From the NCBI RefSeq assembly GCF_013373865.1, contig NC_050469.1, forward strand, positions 25,222,046 to 25,286,045: DNA of 64,000 nucleotides, written 5' to 3'. The stretch's first letter is position 1. Each line of letters opens with the position of its first letter. Positions 12,291 to 25,590 of this stretch are shown here, in pieces. Position numbers and translations under genes: made by a program. This DNA comes from Monomorium pharaonis. Taxonomy: Eukaryota > Arthropoda > Insecta > Hymenoptera > Formicidae. The notes under the pieces are model-generated. The model was not told the DNA's origin and did no database searches. It was given only the letters and a program-made list of their open reading frames with translations.

Positions 12291-14592
12291 GTAATTTCGA
12301 AATCAAATTTTTTCGTTTTTAACTTGACGCCGATTTGTATTATAATTTGTACTTGTAATATAATTATGCATACAATTAACGTCCTCCGCGGTGCGATGCG
12401 TCCGCGCGAATAATATGATCACATGCAAGAAGCTCGGATAGTCGATAATTAATCGCTGCAATAATGAAGGCATTAAACAAATTAACGCTTACGATTATAA
12501 ATGCATTCATTTGCTCACTTGATTCGCGATATCGACATTTATTACGTAGTTTCAGGATGATTGAATTATTATTTATACCGTGTGAACGCGTTAAAATGCG
12601 TTAAATCATTACGGCGCGGTTACGGTTGATCGTACAACCGGGATTCCGTAAAGCTCGAGCGTTATTCCCGCGAGAAGCGAAATATCGCGTTGCACTTTCT
12701 TCCCTAAAGACAGGCAATCCCGCAAACACGCGAGAAAGAACTTCACATACAGTAAGGGATCTCGTGAAGTAAGAGGAGAAAAGAGTAAATATATGAACAA
12801 GGGAATAATGCATCGTTCAAACGTTTACACGATAATTTATCAGAATGCATCGCATTTTGGCACACAATTGTCAAATAAATAAAGATGCAGGATAACTTGC
12901 GTTGGTTTCTCTTTACAAATAAAAGTGATAAAATTATTTGTACATCGCTGAAACTGAAGGATGATTTCAATGACATTTTAACTCTCCGCAGATAATCCTA
13001 GTTATCTTTTTTTTTTTACTTTGGCCACACTATCTGAATCATTGGTAAACAATTGTATTTTTCAAAGGATTTTTGAATTCTACAATCTGTGAAAAACTTC
13101 TGATATACTCTTTTAACATTTAGGAACACGATTGTACAGTTACGACTCAAAACGTTTTTTTACTTCTTTTGTACACATGTCTAAAACGAAAAATCGGCAA
13201 AATGAGAAAAATTGTCTGGGTCAATACAATATGACCCGGTAGTTCCTTGAGTAATTCTTAATGACAATCCGGTATCATCGTTGCGCAGAACTGTCGTCAA
13301 GAATTACAGAGAATAGACCTACCGGTTAGTTTGCGGAGGGTTAATGATAACGATAACGATGTCAACGTATAGCCTACGTGAGACCGAGCGCAGGACAATG
13401 CGTTTGCGGACGATGATGTCGGCACGGATGTCGAGGCGCCGTATCGCGGTAACGAAAGATCAGGCGGTTCCTGAGCCCGTCGCTCAAGCCCGAGCCGACG
13501 AGCTGAGGCCAAGGGAGGCGGAGAGGAAGGAAGGGAGGGAGGGAGCCGCCACGTAATTGAGTTAAAATTATTTCCACCCGGGCGCACGGAGCGCGGTCAT
13601 TACGGCGGTTAGCTCATACGCGATCGAAGGGGACGAAGGAGGGTGCGGAGGGGCGGACGGGCCGGAGAAGCTTTCCGGGTGGCGACTTTTTCTGGTTTGA
13701 TGATCACTGTCAGGGGAGAGCGAGCGGGCGAAGGGCCCGCTTACCGGGCAAGCCTCTCGCGCTCTCACTTCGCGCGTCGCTCCATCAATCTCTCTCGTAA
13801 CTCACCGTGCCGTTTTTACCGGCTCGAAATTTATTACACCGCGGGCCCCCTCCCTCCCCCCTCCCCCCCTTCCGCCTCTCCGTCCTCCGCGTTCTCTCTT
13901 TCTCTTTGCGCAGGAATGCGTCGTCGACGCGCGATCCGCTCCGTCCGGCGATACGCGTCCCGAGGGAGAGAAGGGGAGCTCAATCCGGTAGATCTGTATA
14001 TTTTCGCGTCGCCGTGGCCTGGGCAATCACGAACTTTCGTCAATCGGACGTCGATGGACGACTAAACCACGAAGCTTCGCGGCGGGTAGCCGCCTCCCAC
14101 GCGGGAGGCCTTGACGAGGAGCGAGCGGCCGCGGACGAGACGCGTTCGGTTTTATCGGACGAAAACTCGATTGCGGACACGAGCGAGAGGGCGGACGGGC
14201 AAGACCGGCCGTACCCGCGACCCTGGGGGAATACCTCGTCGTGTTGTCGAACGTCGAATACCGTGTGTGCCGTCGACTCCGATTTTTAAACCAATCGGTG
14301 CTTACCTGCCCGGAGAGTATTGCGCGCTTACGCCGCAAATACGGCGCTTTTATATTCGCGTTAAACAATTACCGTCCGGCTATATCGCGACGCAAAATGT
14401 TTCGCGCTGGTATGCTATTTGATAACCCGTTAAAAATGGTTATCGGGGGAGCGTAAAAATTCACCATCGAAATCTGATAAACGGAAATGTAATCGTTGCT
14501 CCTTCGTCGGGCTTTGAAATTCCAGCGGCGCGGCGGCGGGGTCCCGCGAAACCGCGCGCGTAACGTTTAATGCAAAATGTAACGTCGCAAAT

Positions 14593-14642
14593 CGTCGGTA
14601 TCTCGGTATATCGGTATCGGTATCGGTATCGGTATCGGTATA
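14593..14642. repeat. (TCGGTA)n hexamer microsatellite
   Basis: Five near-perfect TCGGTA units preceded by two variants. It is not the insect telomere repeat TTAGG. Confidence 0.9.
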
Positions 14643-15507
14643 TGTAAAAACGTTAACTTTTACACAGATATTTCTCCTTTTTTCCCCTAATCGCGATACT
14701 TATATTACTATACCTCGCGCTCGCGTAACGGATCAAATTATGTATAACATAGCGCGATCTACTTTTCGAAAGTAGCTTCATTGATTCGCGTAACTTGTTT
14801 CTATTTTGCTCTTATTAACGTGACGAAACGGGATGCATTCATTATAACCGATTTACAACGTGTGCGCGGCCATACACGTCGTAACTTCAACGCAGACCGT
14901 TAGCCTGTCGATTATATTCTGTAATAGGTACATATAACGGCGAGCATTTCCCGGAATAAAAAGAGGCTACACTATACCTTAATATATCAGATTATCTTCG
15001 ATCGGCCTTTATAAACGATAATTCAACTCGAGTTCTTAACGAGTGCCGGTTTTTCTGGCAGTCTAATGGCGACTTTCTCTCGACTTTGTTGCGCGTACGA
15101 TCGTATCTCGTTCGGGAATTAATTAATGTCAGCGTCTTTGGAGGGTCTGCGAAATTCTCACGAAATGCGCACAAATCTGCACGAGCGCGCACCCCGATAT
15201 CCCTCCCGCGCGCGCGTTTAGAAAGGCGTCATTAACGCTAGGTGTTGTAAACGAAGGTGAGCGAGTAATCGCCTTTGCACGATTCATCTTGAGAAACGAA
15301 ATTGGAACGTGTGCAATTTATAATTATCTCATCAAAAGTCTATCTTAAAAGCTCATTCTTAACCGTTAAATTCGAAAATTATATTAAACTGCGTAAAACT
15401 ATAAAAGAAAATCTGCTATTTATTAAAACTAGACCACAACATTGCGCGCGCTTCGCGCGCGCCACTTAGCATTTTTATATTGAACATTGCACTTTTTTTT
15501 CTTCTGT

Positions 15508-15810
15508 AATATTACTCTCACACACTTTATCATATTTAATGCCCTTCTCTATCTCACGCTCTTTCTCCCACTCTCTAAATTATTAATTATAATATTAATG
15601 ATATTAATTATATTATTTTCATATTGTTCAATATTACTCTTACACTTTACTTTCTTATTTAATCCTCTTCTTTATCTCTCACGCTCTCCCACTCTCCTCC
15701 CTCCACCCCTCTCTCACTCACTAAACACAAATTAGTGATTATATTATATTTTCATGTTTCTTAATATCACTCTTACATACTTTATCTCCATACTTAATCC
15801 CCTTTAAATA
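15508..15810 (+). repeat. Degenerate tandem triplication (about 120-135 bp unit)
   Basis: Three diverged copies start at about 15508, 15630 and 15763. Each has aatatyactcttacac-like sequence, then ctttat, a ...taatccc... block and a pyrimidine-rich part with cacgctctcccactctc; the third copy is truncated. They lie just left of the 164-bp satellite but share no obvious sequence with it. Confidence 0.75.
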
Positions 15811-15879
15811 AATTAAAAATTATAATATATTATATGTAATGTTACCTGTTAATTTTCAATCAATTTTCAAAACTTTCAC

Positions 15880-18800
15880 TTTCTGGCGAACTCTTTAGAA
15901 AATTATTGTACGCGTCCGGAACTATAAGAAAACTGTGTTAAAATAAATAAAATTCTCGATATTCGATTAGCACTTCCCGTCAACCCTCAAAATTCAAGTT
16001 TTCCGGAAAATATAATTGTTTAAAAAATATTTTAATTAATTATATCACCTGAATTCTATAGCAAATTATTGTACGCGTCCGGAACTATGTGAGAATTACG
16101 TTAAAATAAATAGATCAGTCGATATTTGATTAGCATTTCAGGTCTAGCTTTAAAAATTCAAGTTTTCCGGGCAAAATAATTGTTTAAAAAATGTTTATAT
16201 TAATTATAACACCGTAACTTTCCAAAAACTATTGTACGCGTCCAGAACTATATGAAAACTGCGTTAAAATAAATAGAACTGTTGATATTCGATTTGCATT
16301 TCACGTCTAGCCCTCAAAATTCAAGTTTTTCGGGCAAAATAATTGTTTAAAAAATGTTTTAATTAATTATATTACCAAAACTCTTTAGAAAATTATTGTA
16401 CGCGTCTGAAACTATATGAGAACTGCGTTAAAACAAATAAAACTGTCGATATTCGATTAGCATTTCACGTCTAGTCCTCAAAAATCAAGTTTTCCGGGAA
16501 AAATAACTGTTTAAACAATGTTTTAATTAATTAAAACACCGTATCTTTTTAAAAAACTATTGTACGCGTCCAAAACTATATGAAAAATGCGTTTAAATAA
16601 ATAGAACTGTTGATATTCGATTAGCATTTCACGTCTAGCTCTCAAAATTCAAGTTTTTCGGGTGAAATAATTGTTTAAAAAATGTTTTAATTAATTATAT
16701 TAACGGAACTCTTTAGAAACTTATTGTACGCGTCCGGAACTATATGAGAATTGCGTTAAAATAAATAGAACTGTCGATATTTGAACAGCATCTCACCTTT
16801 AGCCCTCAAAAGTCAAGTTTTTCGGGCAAAATAATTGTTTAAAAAATGTTTTAATTAATTATATTACCAAAACTCTTTAGAAAATTATTGTACGCGTCTG
16901 AAACTATATGAGAACTGCGTTAAAACAAATAAAACTGTCGATATTCGATTAGCATTTCACGTCTAGTCCTCAAAAATCAAGTTTTCCGGGAAAAATAACT
17001 GTTTAAACAATGTTTTAATTAATTAAAACACCGTATCTTTTTAAAAAACTATTGTACGCGTCCAAAACTATATGAAAAATGCGTTTAAATAAATAGAACT
17101 GTTGATATTCGATTAGCATTTCACGTCTAGCTCTCAAAATTCAAGTTTTTCGGGTGAAATAATTGTTTAAAAAATGTTTTAATTAATTATATTAACGGAA
17201 CTCTTTAGAAACTTATTGTACGCGTCCGGAACTATATGAGAATTGCGTTAAAATAAATAGAACTGTCGATATTTGAACAGCATCTCACCTTTAGCCCTCA
17301 AAAGTCAAGTTTTTCGGGCAAAATAATTGTTTAAAAAATGTTTTAATTAATTATAACACCGTAACTTTTTAAAAAACTCTTGTAGGCATCCAGAACTATA
17401 TGAGAATTACGTTAAAATACATAGATCTGTCGATATTCGATTAGAATTTCAGGCCTAGCCCTAAAATACAAGTTTTTCGGGCAAAATAATTGTTTAAAAA
17501 ATGTTCTAATTAATTATTTCACCTGAACTTTATAGAAACATATTGTACGCGTCCCGAACTATATGAGAATTACGTTAAAATAATTAGATCTGTCGATATT
17601 CGATTAGCACTTGTCGTGTAGCCTTAGAAATTCAAGTTTTTCGGGCAAAATAATTGTTTAAAAAATGTTCTAATTAATTATATCACCGGAACTTTACAGA
17701 AACATATTGTACGCGTCCCGAACTATATGAGAATTACGTTAAAATAAATAGATCTGTCGATATTCAAATAGCACTTGACATGTAGCCTTAGAAATTCAAG
17801 TTTTTCGGGCAAAATAATTGTTTAAAAAATGTTCTAATTAATTATATCACCTGAACTTTATAGAAACATATTGTACGCGTCCCGAACTATATGAGAATTA
17901 CGTTAAAATAATTAGATCTGTCGATATTCGATTAGCACTTGTCGTGTAGCCTTAGAACTTCAAGTTTTTCAAGCAAAATAATTGTTTAAAAAATGTTCTA
18001 ATTAATTATATCACCGGAACTTTACAGAAACATATTGTACGCGTCCCGAACTATATGAGAATTACGTTAAAATAATTAGATCTGTCGATATTCGATTAGC
18101 ACTTGTCGTGTAGCCTTAGAAATTCAAGTTTTTCAAGCAAAATAATTGTTTAAAAAATGTTCTAATTAATTATATCACCGGAACTTTACAGAAACATATT
18201 GTACGCGTCCCGAACTATATGAGAATTACGTTAAAATAATTAGATCTGTCGATATTCGATTAGCACTTGTCGTGTAGCCTTAGAAATTCAAGTTTTTCGG
18301 GCAAAATAATTGTTTAAAAAATGTTTTAATTAATTATATCACCTGAACTTTATAGAAACATATTGTAAGCGTCCCGAACTATATGAGAATTACGTTCAAA
18401 TAAATAGATCTGTCGATATTCGATTAGCACTTGTCGTGTAGCCTTAGAAATTCAAGTTTTTCAAGCAAAATAATTGTTTAAAAAATGTTCTAATTAATTA
18501 TATCACCGGAACTTTACAGAAACATATTGTACGCGTCCCGAACTATATGAGAATTACGTTAAAATAAATAGATCTGTCGATATTCAAATAGCACTTGACG
18601 TGTAGCCTTAGAAATTCAAGTTTTTCGGGCAAAATAATTGTTTAAAAAATGTTCTAATTAATTATATCACCTGAACTTTATAGAAACATATTGTACGCGT
18701 CTCGAACTATATGAGAATTACGTTAAAATAATTAGATCTGTCGATATTCGATTAGCACTTGTCGTGTAGTTTGAGAAATTCAAGTTTTTCAAGCAAAATA

Positions 18801-21800
18801 ATTGTTTAAAAAATGTTCTAATTAATTATATCACCGGAACTTTACAGAAACATATTGTACGCGTCCCGAACTATATGAGAATTACGTTAAAATAATTAGA
18901 TCTGTCGATATTCGATTAGCACTTGTCGTGTAGCCTTAGAACTTCAAGTTTTTCAAGCAAAATAATTGTTTAAAAAATGTTTTAATTAATTATATCACCT
19001 GAACTTTATAGAAACATATTGTACGCGTCCCGAACTATATGAGAATTACGTTAAAATACATAGATCTGTCGATATTCGATTAACACTTGTCGTGTAACCT
19101 CAAAAATTCAAGTTTTTTGGGCAAAATAATTGTTTAAAAAATGTTTTAATTAATTATATCATCTGAACTTTATAGAAACATATTGTAAGCATCCCGAACT
19201 ATATGAGAATTACGTTAAAATAAATAGATCTGTCGATATTCGATTAGCACTTGTCGTGTAGCCTTAGAACTTCAAGTTTTTCAAGCAAAATAATTGTTTA
19301 AAAAATGTTCTAATTAATTATATCACCGGAACTTTACAGAAACATATTGTACGCGTCCCGAACTATATGAGAATTACATTCAAATAAATAGATCTGTCGA
19401 TATTCGATTAGCACTTGTCGTGTAGCCTTAGAAATTCAAGTTTTTCGGGCAAAATAATTGTTTAAAAAATGTTTTAATTAATTATATCACCTGAACTTTA
19501 TAGAAACATATTGTAAGCGTCCCGAACTATATGAGAATTACGTTCAAATAAATAGATCTGTCGATATTCGATTAGCACTTGTCGTGTAGCCTTAGAAATT
19601 CAAGTTTTTCAAGCAAAATAATTGTTTAAAAAATGTTCTAATTAATTATATCACCGGAACTTTACAGAAACATATTGTACGCGTCTCGAACTATATGAGA
19701 ATTACGTTAAAATAATTAGATCTGTCGATATTCGATTAGCACTTGTCGTGTAGTTTTAGAAATTCAAGTTTTTCAAGCAAAATAATTGTTTAAAAAATGT
19801 TCTAATTAATTATATCACCGGAACTTTACAGAAACATATTGTACGCGTCCCGAACTATATGAGAATTACGTTAAAATAATTAGATCTGTCGATATTCGAT
19901 TAGCACTTGTCGTGTAGCCTTAGAACTTCAAGTTTTTCAAGCAAAATAATTGTTTAAAAAATGTTTTAATTAATTATATCACCTGAACTTTATAGAAACA
20001 TATTGTACGCGTCCCGAACTATATGAGAATTACGTTAAAATACATAGATCTGTCGATATTCGATTAACACTTGTCGTGTAACCTCAAAAATTCAAGTTTT
20101 TTGGGCAAAATAATTGTTTAAAAAATGTTTTAATTAATTATATCATCTGAACTTTATAGAAACATATTGTAAGCATCCCGAACTATATGAGAATTACGTT
20201 AAAATAAATAGATCTGTCGATATTCGATTAGCACTTGTCGTGTAGCCTTAGAACTTCAAGTTTTTCAAGCAAAATAATTGTTTAAAAAATGTTCTAATTA
20301 ATTATATCACCGGAACTTTACAGAAACATATTGTACGCGTCCCGAACTATATGAGAATTACGTTAAAATAATTAGATCTGTCGATATTCGATTAGCACTT
20401 GTCGTGTAGCCTCAAAAATTCAAGTTTTTCGGGCAAAATAATTGTTTAAAAAATGTTCTAATTAATTATATCACCGGAACTTTACAGAAACATATTGTAC
20501 GCGTCCCGAACTATATGAGAATTACGTTAAAATAAATAGATCTGTCGATATTCAAATAGCACTTGACGTGTAGCCTTAGAAATTCAAGTTTTTCGGGCAA
20601 AATAATTGTTTAAAAAATGTTCTAATTAATTATATCACCTGAACTTTATAGAAACATATTGTACGCGTCCCGAACTATATGAGAATTACGTTAAAATAAT
20701 TAGATCTGTCGATATTCGATTAGCGCTTGTCGTGTAGCCTTAGAAATTCAAGTTTTTCAAGCAAAATAATTGTTTAAAAAATGTTCTAATTAATTATATC
20801 ACCGGAACTTTACAGAAACATATTGTACGCGTCCCGAACTATATGAGAATTACGTTAAAATAAATAGATCTGTCGATATTCAAATAGCACTTGACGTGTA
20901 GCCTTAGAAGTTCAAGTTTTTCAAGCAAAATAATTGTTTAAAAAATGTTCTAATTAATTATATCACCTGAACTTTATAGAAACATATTGTACGCGTCCCG
21001 AACTATATGAGAATTACGTTAAAATAATTAGATCTGTCGATATTCGATTAGCGCTTGTCGTGTAGCCTTAGAAATTCAAGTTTTTCAAGCAAAATAATTG
21101 TTTAAAAAATGTTCTAATTAATTATATCACCGGAACTTTACAGAAACATATTGTACGCGTCCCGAACTATATGAGAATTACGTTAAAATAATTAGATCTG
21201 TCGATATTCGATTAGCACTTGTCGTGTAGCCTTAGAACTTCAAGTTTTTCAAGCAAAATAATTGTTTAAAAAATGTTTTAATTAATTATATCACCTGAAC
21301 TTTATAGAAACATATTGTACGCGTCCCGAACTATATGAGAATTACGTTAAAATACATAGATCTGTCGATATTCGATTAACACTTGTCGTGTAACCTCAAA
21401 AATTCAAGTTTTTTGGGCAAAATAATTGTTTAAAAAATGTTTTAATTAATTATATCATCTGAACTTTATAGAAACATATTGTAAGCATCCCGAACTATAT
21501 GAGAATTACGTTAAAATAAATAGATCTGTCGATATTCGATTAGCACTTGTCGTGTAGCCTTAGAACTTCAAGTTTTTCAAGCAAAATAATTGTTTAAAAA
21601 ATGTTCTAATTAATTATATCACCGGAACTTTACAGAAACATATTGTACGCGTCCCGAACTATATGAGAATTACGTTAAAATAATTAGATCTGTCGATATT
21701 CGATTAGCACTTGTCGTGTAGCCTCAAAAATTCAAGTTTTTCGGGCAAAATAATTGTTTAAAAAATGTTCTAATTAATTATATCACCGGAACTTTATAGA

Positions 21801-24104
21801 AACATATTGTACGCGTCCCGAAATATATGAGAATTACGTTAAAATAAATAGATCTGTCGATATTCAAATAGCACTTGACGTGTAGCCTTAGAAATTCAAG
21901 TTTTTCGGGCAAAATAATTGTTTAAAAAATGTTCTAATTAATTATATCACCTGAACTTTATAGAAACATATTGTACGCGTCCCGAACTATATGAGAATTA
22001 CGTTAAAATAATTAGATCTGTCGATATTCGATTAGCGCTTGTCGTGTAGCCTTAGAAATTCAAGTTTTTCAAGCAAAATAATTGTTTAAAAAATGTTCTA
22101 ATTAATTATATCACCGGAACTTTACAGAAACATATTGTACGCGTCCCGAACTATATGAGAATTACGTTAAAATAAATAGATCTGTCGATATTCAAATAGC
22201 ACTTGACGTGTAGCCTTAGAAGTTCAAGTTTTTCAGGCAAAATAATTGTTTAAAAAATGTTCTAATTAATTATATCACCTGAATTTTATACAAACATATT
22301 GTACGCGTCCCGAACTATATGAGAATTACGTTAAAATAAATAGATCTGTCGATATTCGATTAGCACTTGTCGTGTAGCCTTAGAAATTCAAGTTTTTCAC
22401 GCATAATAATTGTTTAAAAAATGTTCTAATTAATTATATCACCGGAACTTTATAGAAACATATTGTACGCGTCCCGAACTATATGAGAATTACGTTAAAA
22501 TAAATAGATCTGTCGATATTCAAATAGCACTTGACGTGTAGCCTTAGAAATTCAAGTTTTTCGGGCAAAATAATTGTTTAAAAAATGTTCTAATTAATTA
22601 TATCACCTGAACTTTATAGAAACATATTGTACGCGTCCCGAACTACATGAGAATTACGTTAAAATAATTAGATCTGTCGATATTCGATTAGCACTTGTCG
22701 TGTAGCCATAAAAATTCAAGTTTTTCAAGCAAAATAATTGTTTAAAAAATGTTCTAATTAATTATATCACCGGAACTTTACAGAAACATATTGTACGCGT
22801 CCCGAACTATATGAAAATTACGTTAAAATAATTAGATCTGTCGATATTCGATTAGCACTTGTCGTGTAGCCTTAGAAATTCAAGTTTTTCAAGCATAATA
22901 ATTGTTTAAAAAATGTTCTAATTAATTATATCACCTGAACTTTATAGAAACATATTGTACGCGTCCCGAACTATATGAGAATTACGTTAAAATAATTAGA
23001 TCTGTCGATATTCGATTAGCACTTGTCGTGTAGCCTCAAAAATTCAAGTTTTTCAAGCAAAATAATTGTTTAAAAAATGTTCTAATTAATTATATCACCG
23101 GAACTTTACAGAAACATATTGTACGCGTCCCGAACTATATGAAAATTACGTTAAAATAATTAGATCTGTCGATATTCGATTAACACTTGTCGTGTAGCCT
23201 TAGAAATTCAAGTTTTTCAAGCATAATAATTGTTTAAAAAATGTTCTAATTAATTATATCACCGGAACTTTATAGAAACATATTGTACGCGTCCCGAACT
23301 ATATGAGAATTACGTTAAAATAATTAGATCTGTCGATATTCGATTAGCACTTGTCGTGTAGCCTTAGAAATTCAAGTTTTTCAAGCAAAATAATTGTTTA
23401 AAAAATGTTCTAATTAATTATATCACCGGAACTTTACAGAAACATATTGTACGCGTCCCGAACTATATGAGAATTACGTTCAAATAAATAGATCTGTCGA
23501 TATTCGATTAGCACTTGTCGTGTAGCCTTAGAACTTCAAGTTTTTCAAGCAAAATAATTGTTTAAAAAATGTTCTAATTAATTATATCACCGGAACTTTA
23601 CAGAAACATATTGTACGCGTCCCGAACTATATGAGAATTACGTTAAAATAATTAGATCTGTCGATATTCGATTAGCACTTGTCGTGTAGCCTCAAAAATT
23701 CAAGTTTTTCGGGCAAAATAATTGTTTAAAAAATGTTCTAATTAATTATATCACCGGAACTTTATAGAAACATATTGTACGCGTCCCGAAATATATGAGA
23801 ATTACGTTAAAATAAATAGATCTGTCGATATTCAAATAGCACTTGACGTGTAGCCTTAGAAATTCAAGTTTTTCGGGCAAAATAATTGTTTAAAAAATGT
23901 TTTAATTAATTATATCACTGGAATTCTTTAGAAAATTATTGGATGCGTCCGGAACTATATGAAAACTGCGTTAAAATAAATAAATCTGTCGATATTCAAT
24001 TAGCACTTCACGTCCAGCTTTCAAAATTCAAGTTTTCCGGGCAAAATAATTTAAAAAAAAATGTTTTTATTAATTACAACACCATAACTTTTTTAAAAAC
24101 TATT
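15880..24104 (+). repeat. 164-bp tandem satellite array, about 50 monomers
   Basis: An array of AT-rich monomers in one orientation. The landmark ttgtacgcgtcc recurs at 15908, 16071, 16234, 16398, 16562 and so on, and at 17545, 17709, 17873 and 18037, with spacing of 163-164 bp. From the first landmark to the last diverged one (near 23940) is 8,032 bp, or 49 periods. Outer monomers at both ends are most diverged. Inner monomers are nearly identical and form two main types, with caccggaactttacag or cacctgaactttatag. Rare variants recur at exact multiples of 164 bp, which shows block duplications of 3, 6, 8 and 12 monomers. There is no open frame of note. It resembles a non-coding satellite; whether it is centromeric or a local array cannot be told from one window. 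Confidence 0.97.
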
Positions 24105-24111
24105 GACACAC

Positions 24112-24190
24112 GTTTAATCGGCATCGCGGAAAAGCGACAACAATACTTCGAGAGATGCGAGTATCGATGCCATGCCCTTTTTTAGAAAGG
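24112..24190 (+). repeat. Satellite-border repeat, copy 1
   Basis: Begins tttaatcggcatcgcgg, includes aaaagcgacaacaata and ends ccttttttagaaaggatt. It starts immediately after the last satellite monomer. A related copy lies about 300 bp downstream. Confidence 0.8.
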
Positions 24191-24198
24191 ATTCTTAC

Positions 24199-24250
24199 TT
24201 CTCCCCCCCCTTTCTCTCTTTCTCTCTCTCTCTCTTTCTCTTCCTCTCGT
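24199..24250. repeat. Imperfect polypyrimidine (C/CT) tract
   Basis: A C run followed by interrupted CT units, between the two satellite-border repeats. Confidence 0.85.
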
Positions 24251-24321
24251 ATATTTTTTATTTGGCTTTTTTTTCTTTTTCCCTGATTTCTTGTAATTAT
24301 TTCAATCAGCTATCAAAAGTG

Positions 24322-24384
24322 ACAGTTTGACAGCTGAAAATGACACGAAGTAGTTTGACAGCTGGAAATGACACGAAGTGAAGA
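24322..24384 (+). repeat. Short tandem duplication, 28-bp unit
   Basis: The phrase gtttgacagctgaaaatgac followed by acgaagta recurs at once with one base changed (ctggaaatg). Two copies lie in tandem between the satellite-border repeats. Confidence 0.85.
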
Positions 24385-24413
24385 CAGTCACAACGCACTT
24401 AACAACTTTATAG

Positions 24414-24493
24414 CGAGACAGCCAATCAGCATCTCGGAAAAGCGGCAACAATAAATTCGATTCGATTTAACATCTCCTTTTTTAGATAGGATT
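24414..24493 (+). repeat. Satellite-border repeat, copy 2
   Basis: Contains aatcagcatctcggaaaagc, then ggcaacaata and ccttttttagataggatt. It is a diverged direct copy of 24112-24190, with different bases between the conserved blocks. Confidence 0.8.
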
Positions 24494-24706
24494 TAGATCA
24501 GAAGGAGAGCGAAAAAGTCTTTTCGAAGAGATGTTACTCTTGTTACAGCATATGTTAACAGTGTTAACTGACAGATACTGTTGTGGCGAATTATAGATTG
24601 GAAAGGTAAGCTATCTATAAAAAATGATACAATGCCGTTTGAATTATTTATAATTCAGTTATTTTGTGTAAGCAAAAATAAACTTAAAAAAGTATATTTG
24701 CACGCG

Positions 24707-24711
<5 letters not shown>

Positions 24712-24749
<38 letters not shown>
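24712..24749. repeat. (TAA)n microsatellite
   Basis: About 12 TAA units in AT-rich DNA. Confidence 0.95.
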
Positions 24750-25089
24750 TATAAAATACAAGTTTGCGAAAGAAAAAAATGATAGAAGTGAAAAATAGGA
24801 TTATTCCAAATTTATCATAAATATCATAATAATGTTGTTTGAACCTAAAAACCATACCTTATACATATGTATTTAAATATATTATGACACATAAATAATT
24901 TTTTTAGACGCATTTTTGCCGATACAAAATAACACTGCAGACAGTTCTTGTAGACATCACTTTTCCAATATATGTATTATATTTGTTGCTATAATACCTG
25001 ACACAATGTGACAAAAGCAATGCCAAAAAGGATGAAATGTAATTTGCACTGAACCAATATATCTTTTTACATAGCTGTATCACAGCTTA

Positions 25090-25590
25090 CCCAAGTCATT
25101 TAAGGTTACTTAAACTTAAATCAGTTTAATCTGTAACATTACGAATTCTCAGCGTTGACTAGTAACTTTATAAACATTAAAAAGTTAATAACTTAACTTA
25201 GTTTTAACGATTTAATTTTCAACTTTAACTAGTTATTTTTAAAACACATTTTAAATTATCAATGTTTTTTTTTTTAAATTTATCTATGTAAGAGAAAAAC
25301 ACATTCCTACAGAAAAAACAATATTTTTTTGTTACTTCATATAAACTCATTTTACAAATAAAATATTAAATTTATCTAAGAATATAGCAATAATATTATA
25401 ATTGTTTTCAATAATCTAATTTTAAAATAATATAACGACTTTCTAATTTAATATAAATACTAGTTTATTTTTTAATTAATTTAATTTAAATGTAACTTGT
25501 AGCTGAGTTAGTTTTTTGTTCGTGACTTTTAATGTAACTATATTAATTTTATAAGGCACTAACTCTTAATTTAATTAAAAACAGAATATT
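25090..25590 (+). repeat. AT-rich dispersed repeat, copy A
   Basis: Aligns as a diverged relative to the reverse complement of about 56470-56960. Shared blocks, in the same order, include ttttcaact followed by tttttaaaacac, aaataaaatattaaattt, ctaatttaatataaata, and aactatattaa-tttataa near the far end. It has no coding capacity. The boundaries are approximate and no target duplication was seen. It is probably a non-autonomous transposon or other interspersed repeat. Confidence 0.6.

Larger units (their letters stand above)
11161..15507. other. Mixed non-coding region
   Basis: Alternating GC-rich (13,340-14,560) and AT-rich parts with microsatellites. A strong acceptor-like site (long pyrimidine tract ending gcag at 13,912) is followed by short open frames, but no protein is recognisable. 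A GC-only palindrome (gcgcgcg-ctt-cgcgcgc) lies at about 15,444-15,461. Confidence 0.5.

Noticed and set aside
13880..13990. A strong splice-acceptor-like site with a long pyrimidine tract ending gcag at 13,912
   Set aside because: Pyrimidine tracts are common here. The following frames are short and unrecognised, and no matching upstream exon is evident.
14593..14642. A hexamer repeat considered as a telomere-like tract
   Set aside because: The unit is TCGGTA, not TTAGG or TCAGG, and only a few units are present.
15880..24104. A CENP-B-box-like match in satellite monomers (ttcaagtttttcgggc)
   Set aside because: Seven of nine core positions match with correct spacing, but a match this good is expected by chance about every few hundred bases, and many monomers have caag in place of cggg.
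25078..25100. tatcacagc, the seed of the insect miR-2 family
   Set aside because: Only the seed matches, the rest differs, and no precursor-length hairpin surrounds it.
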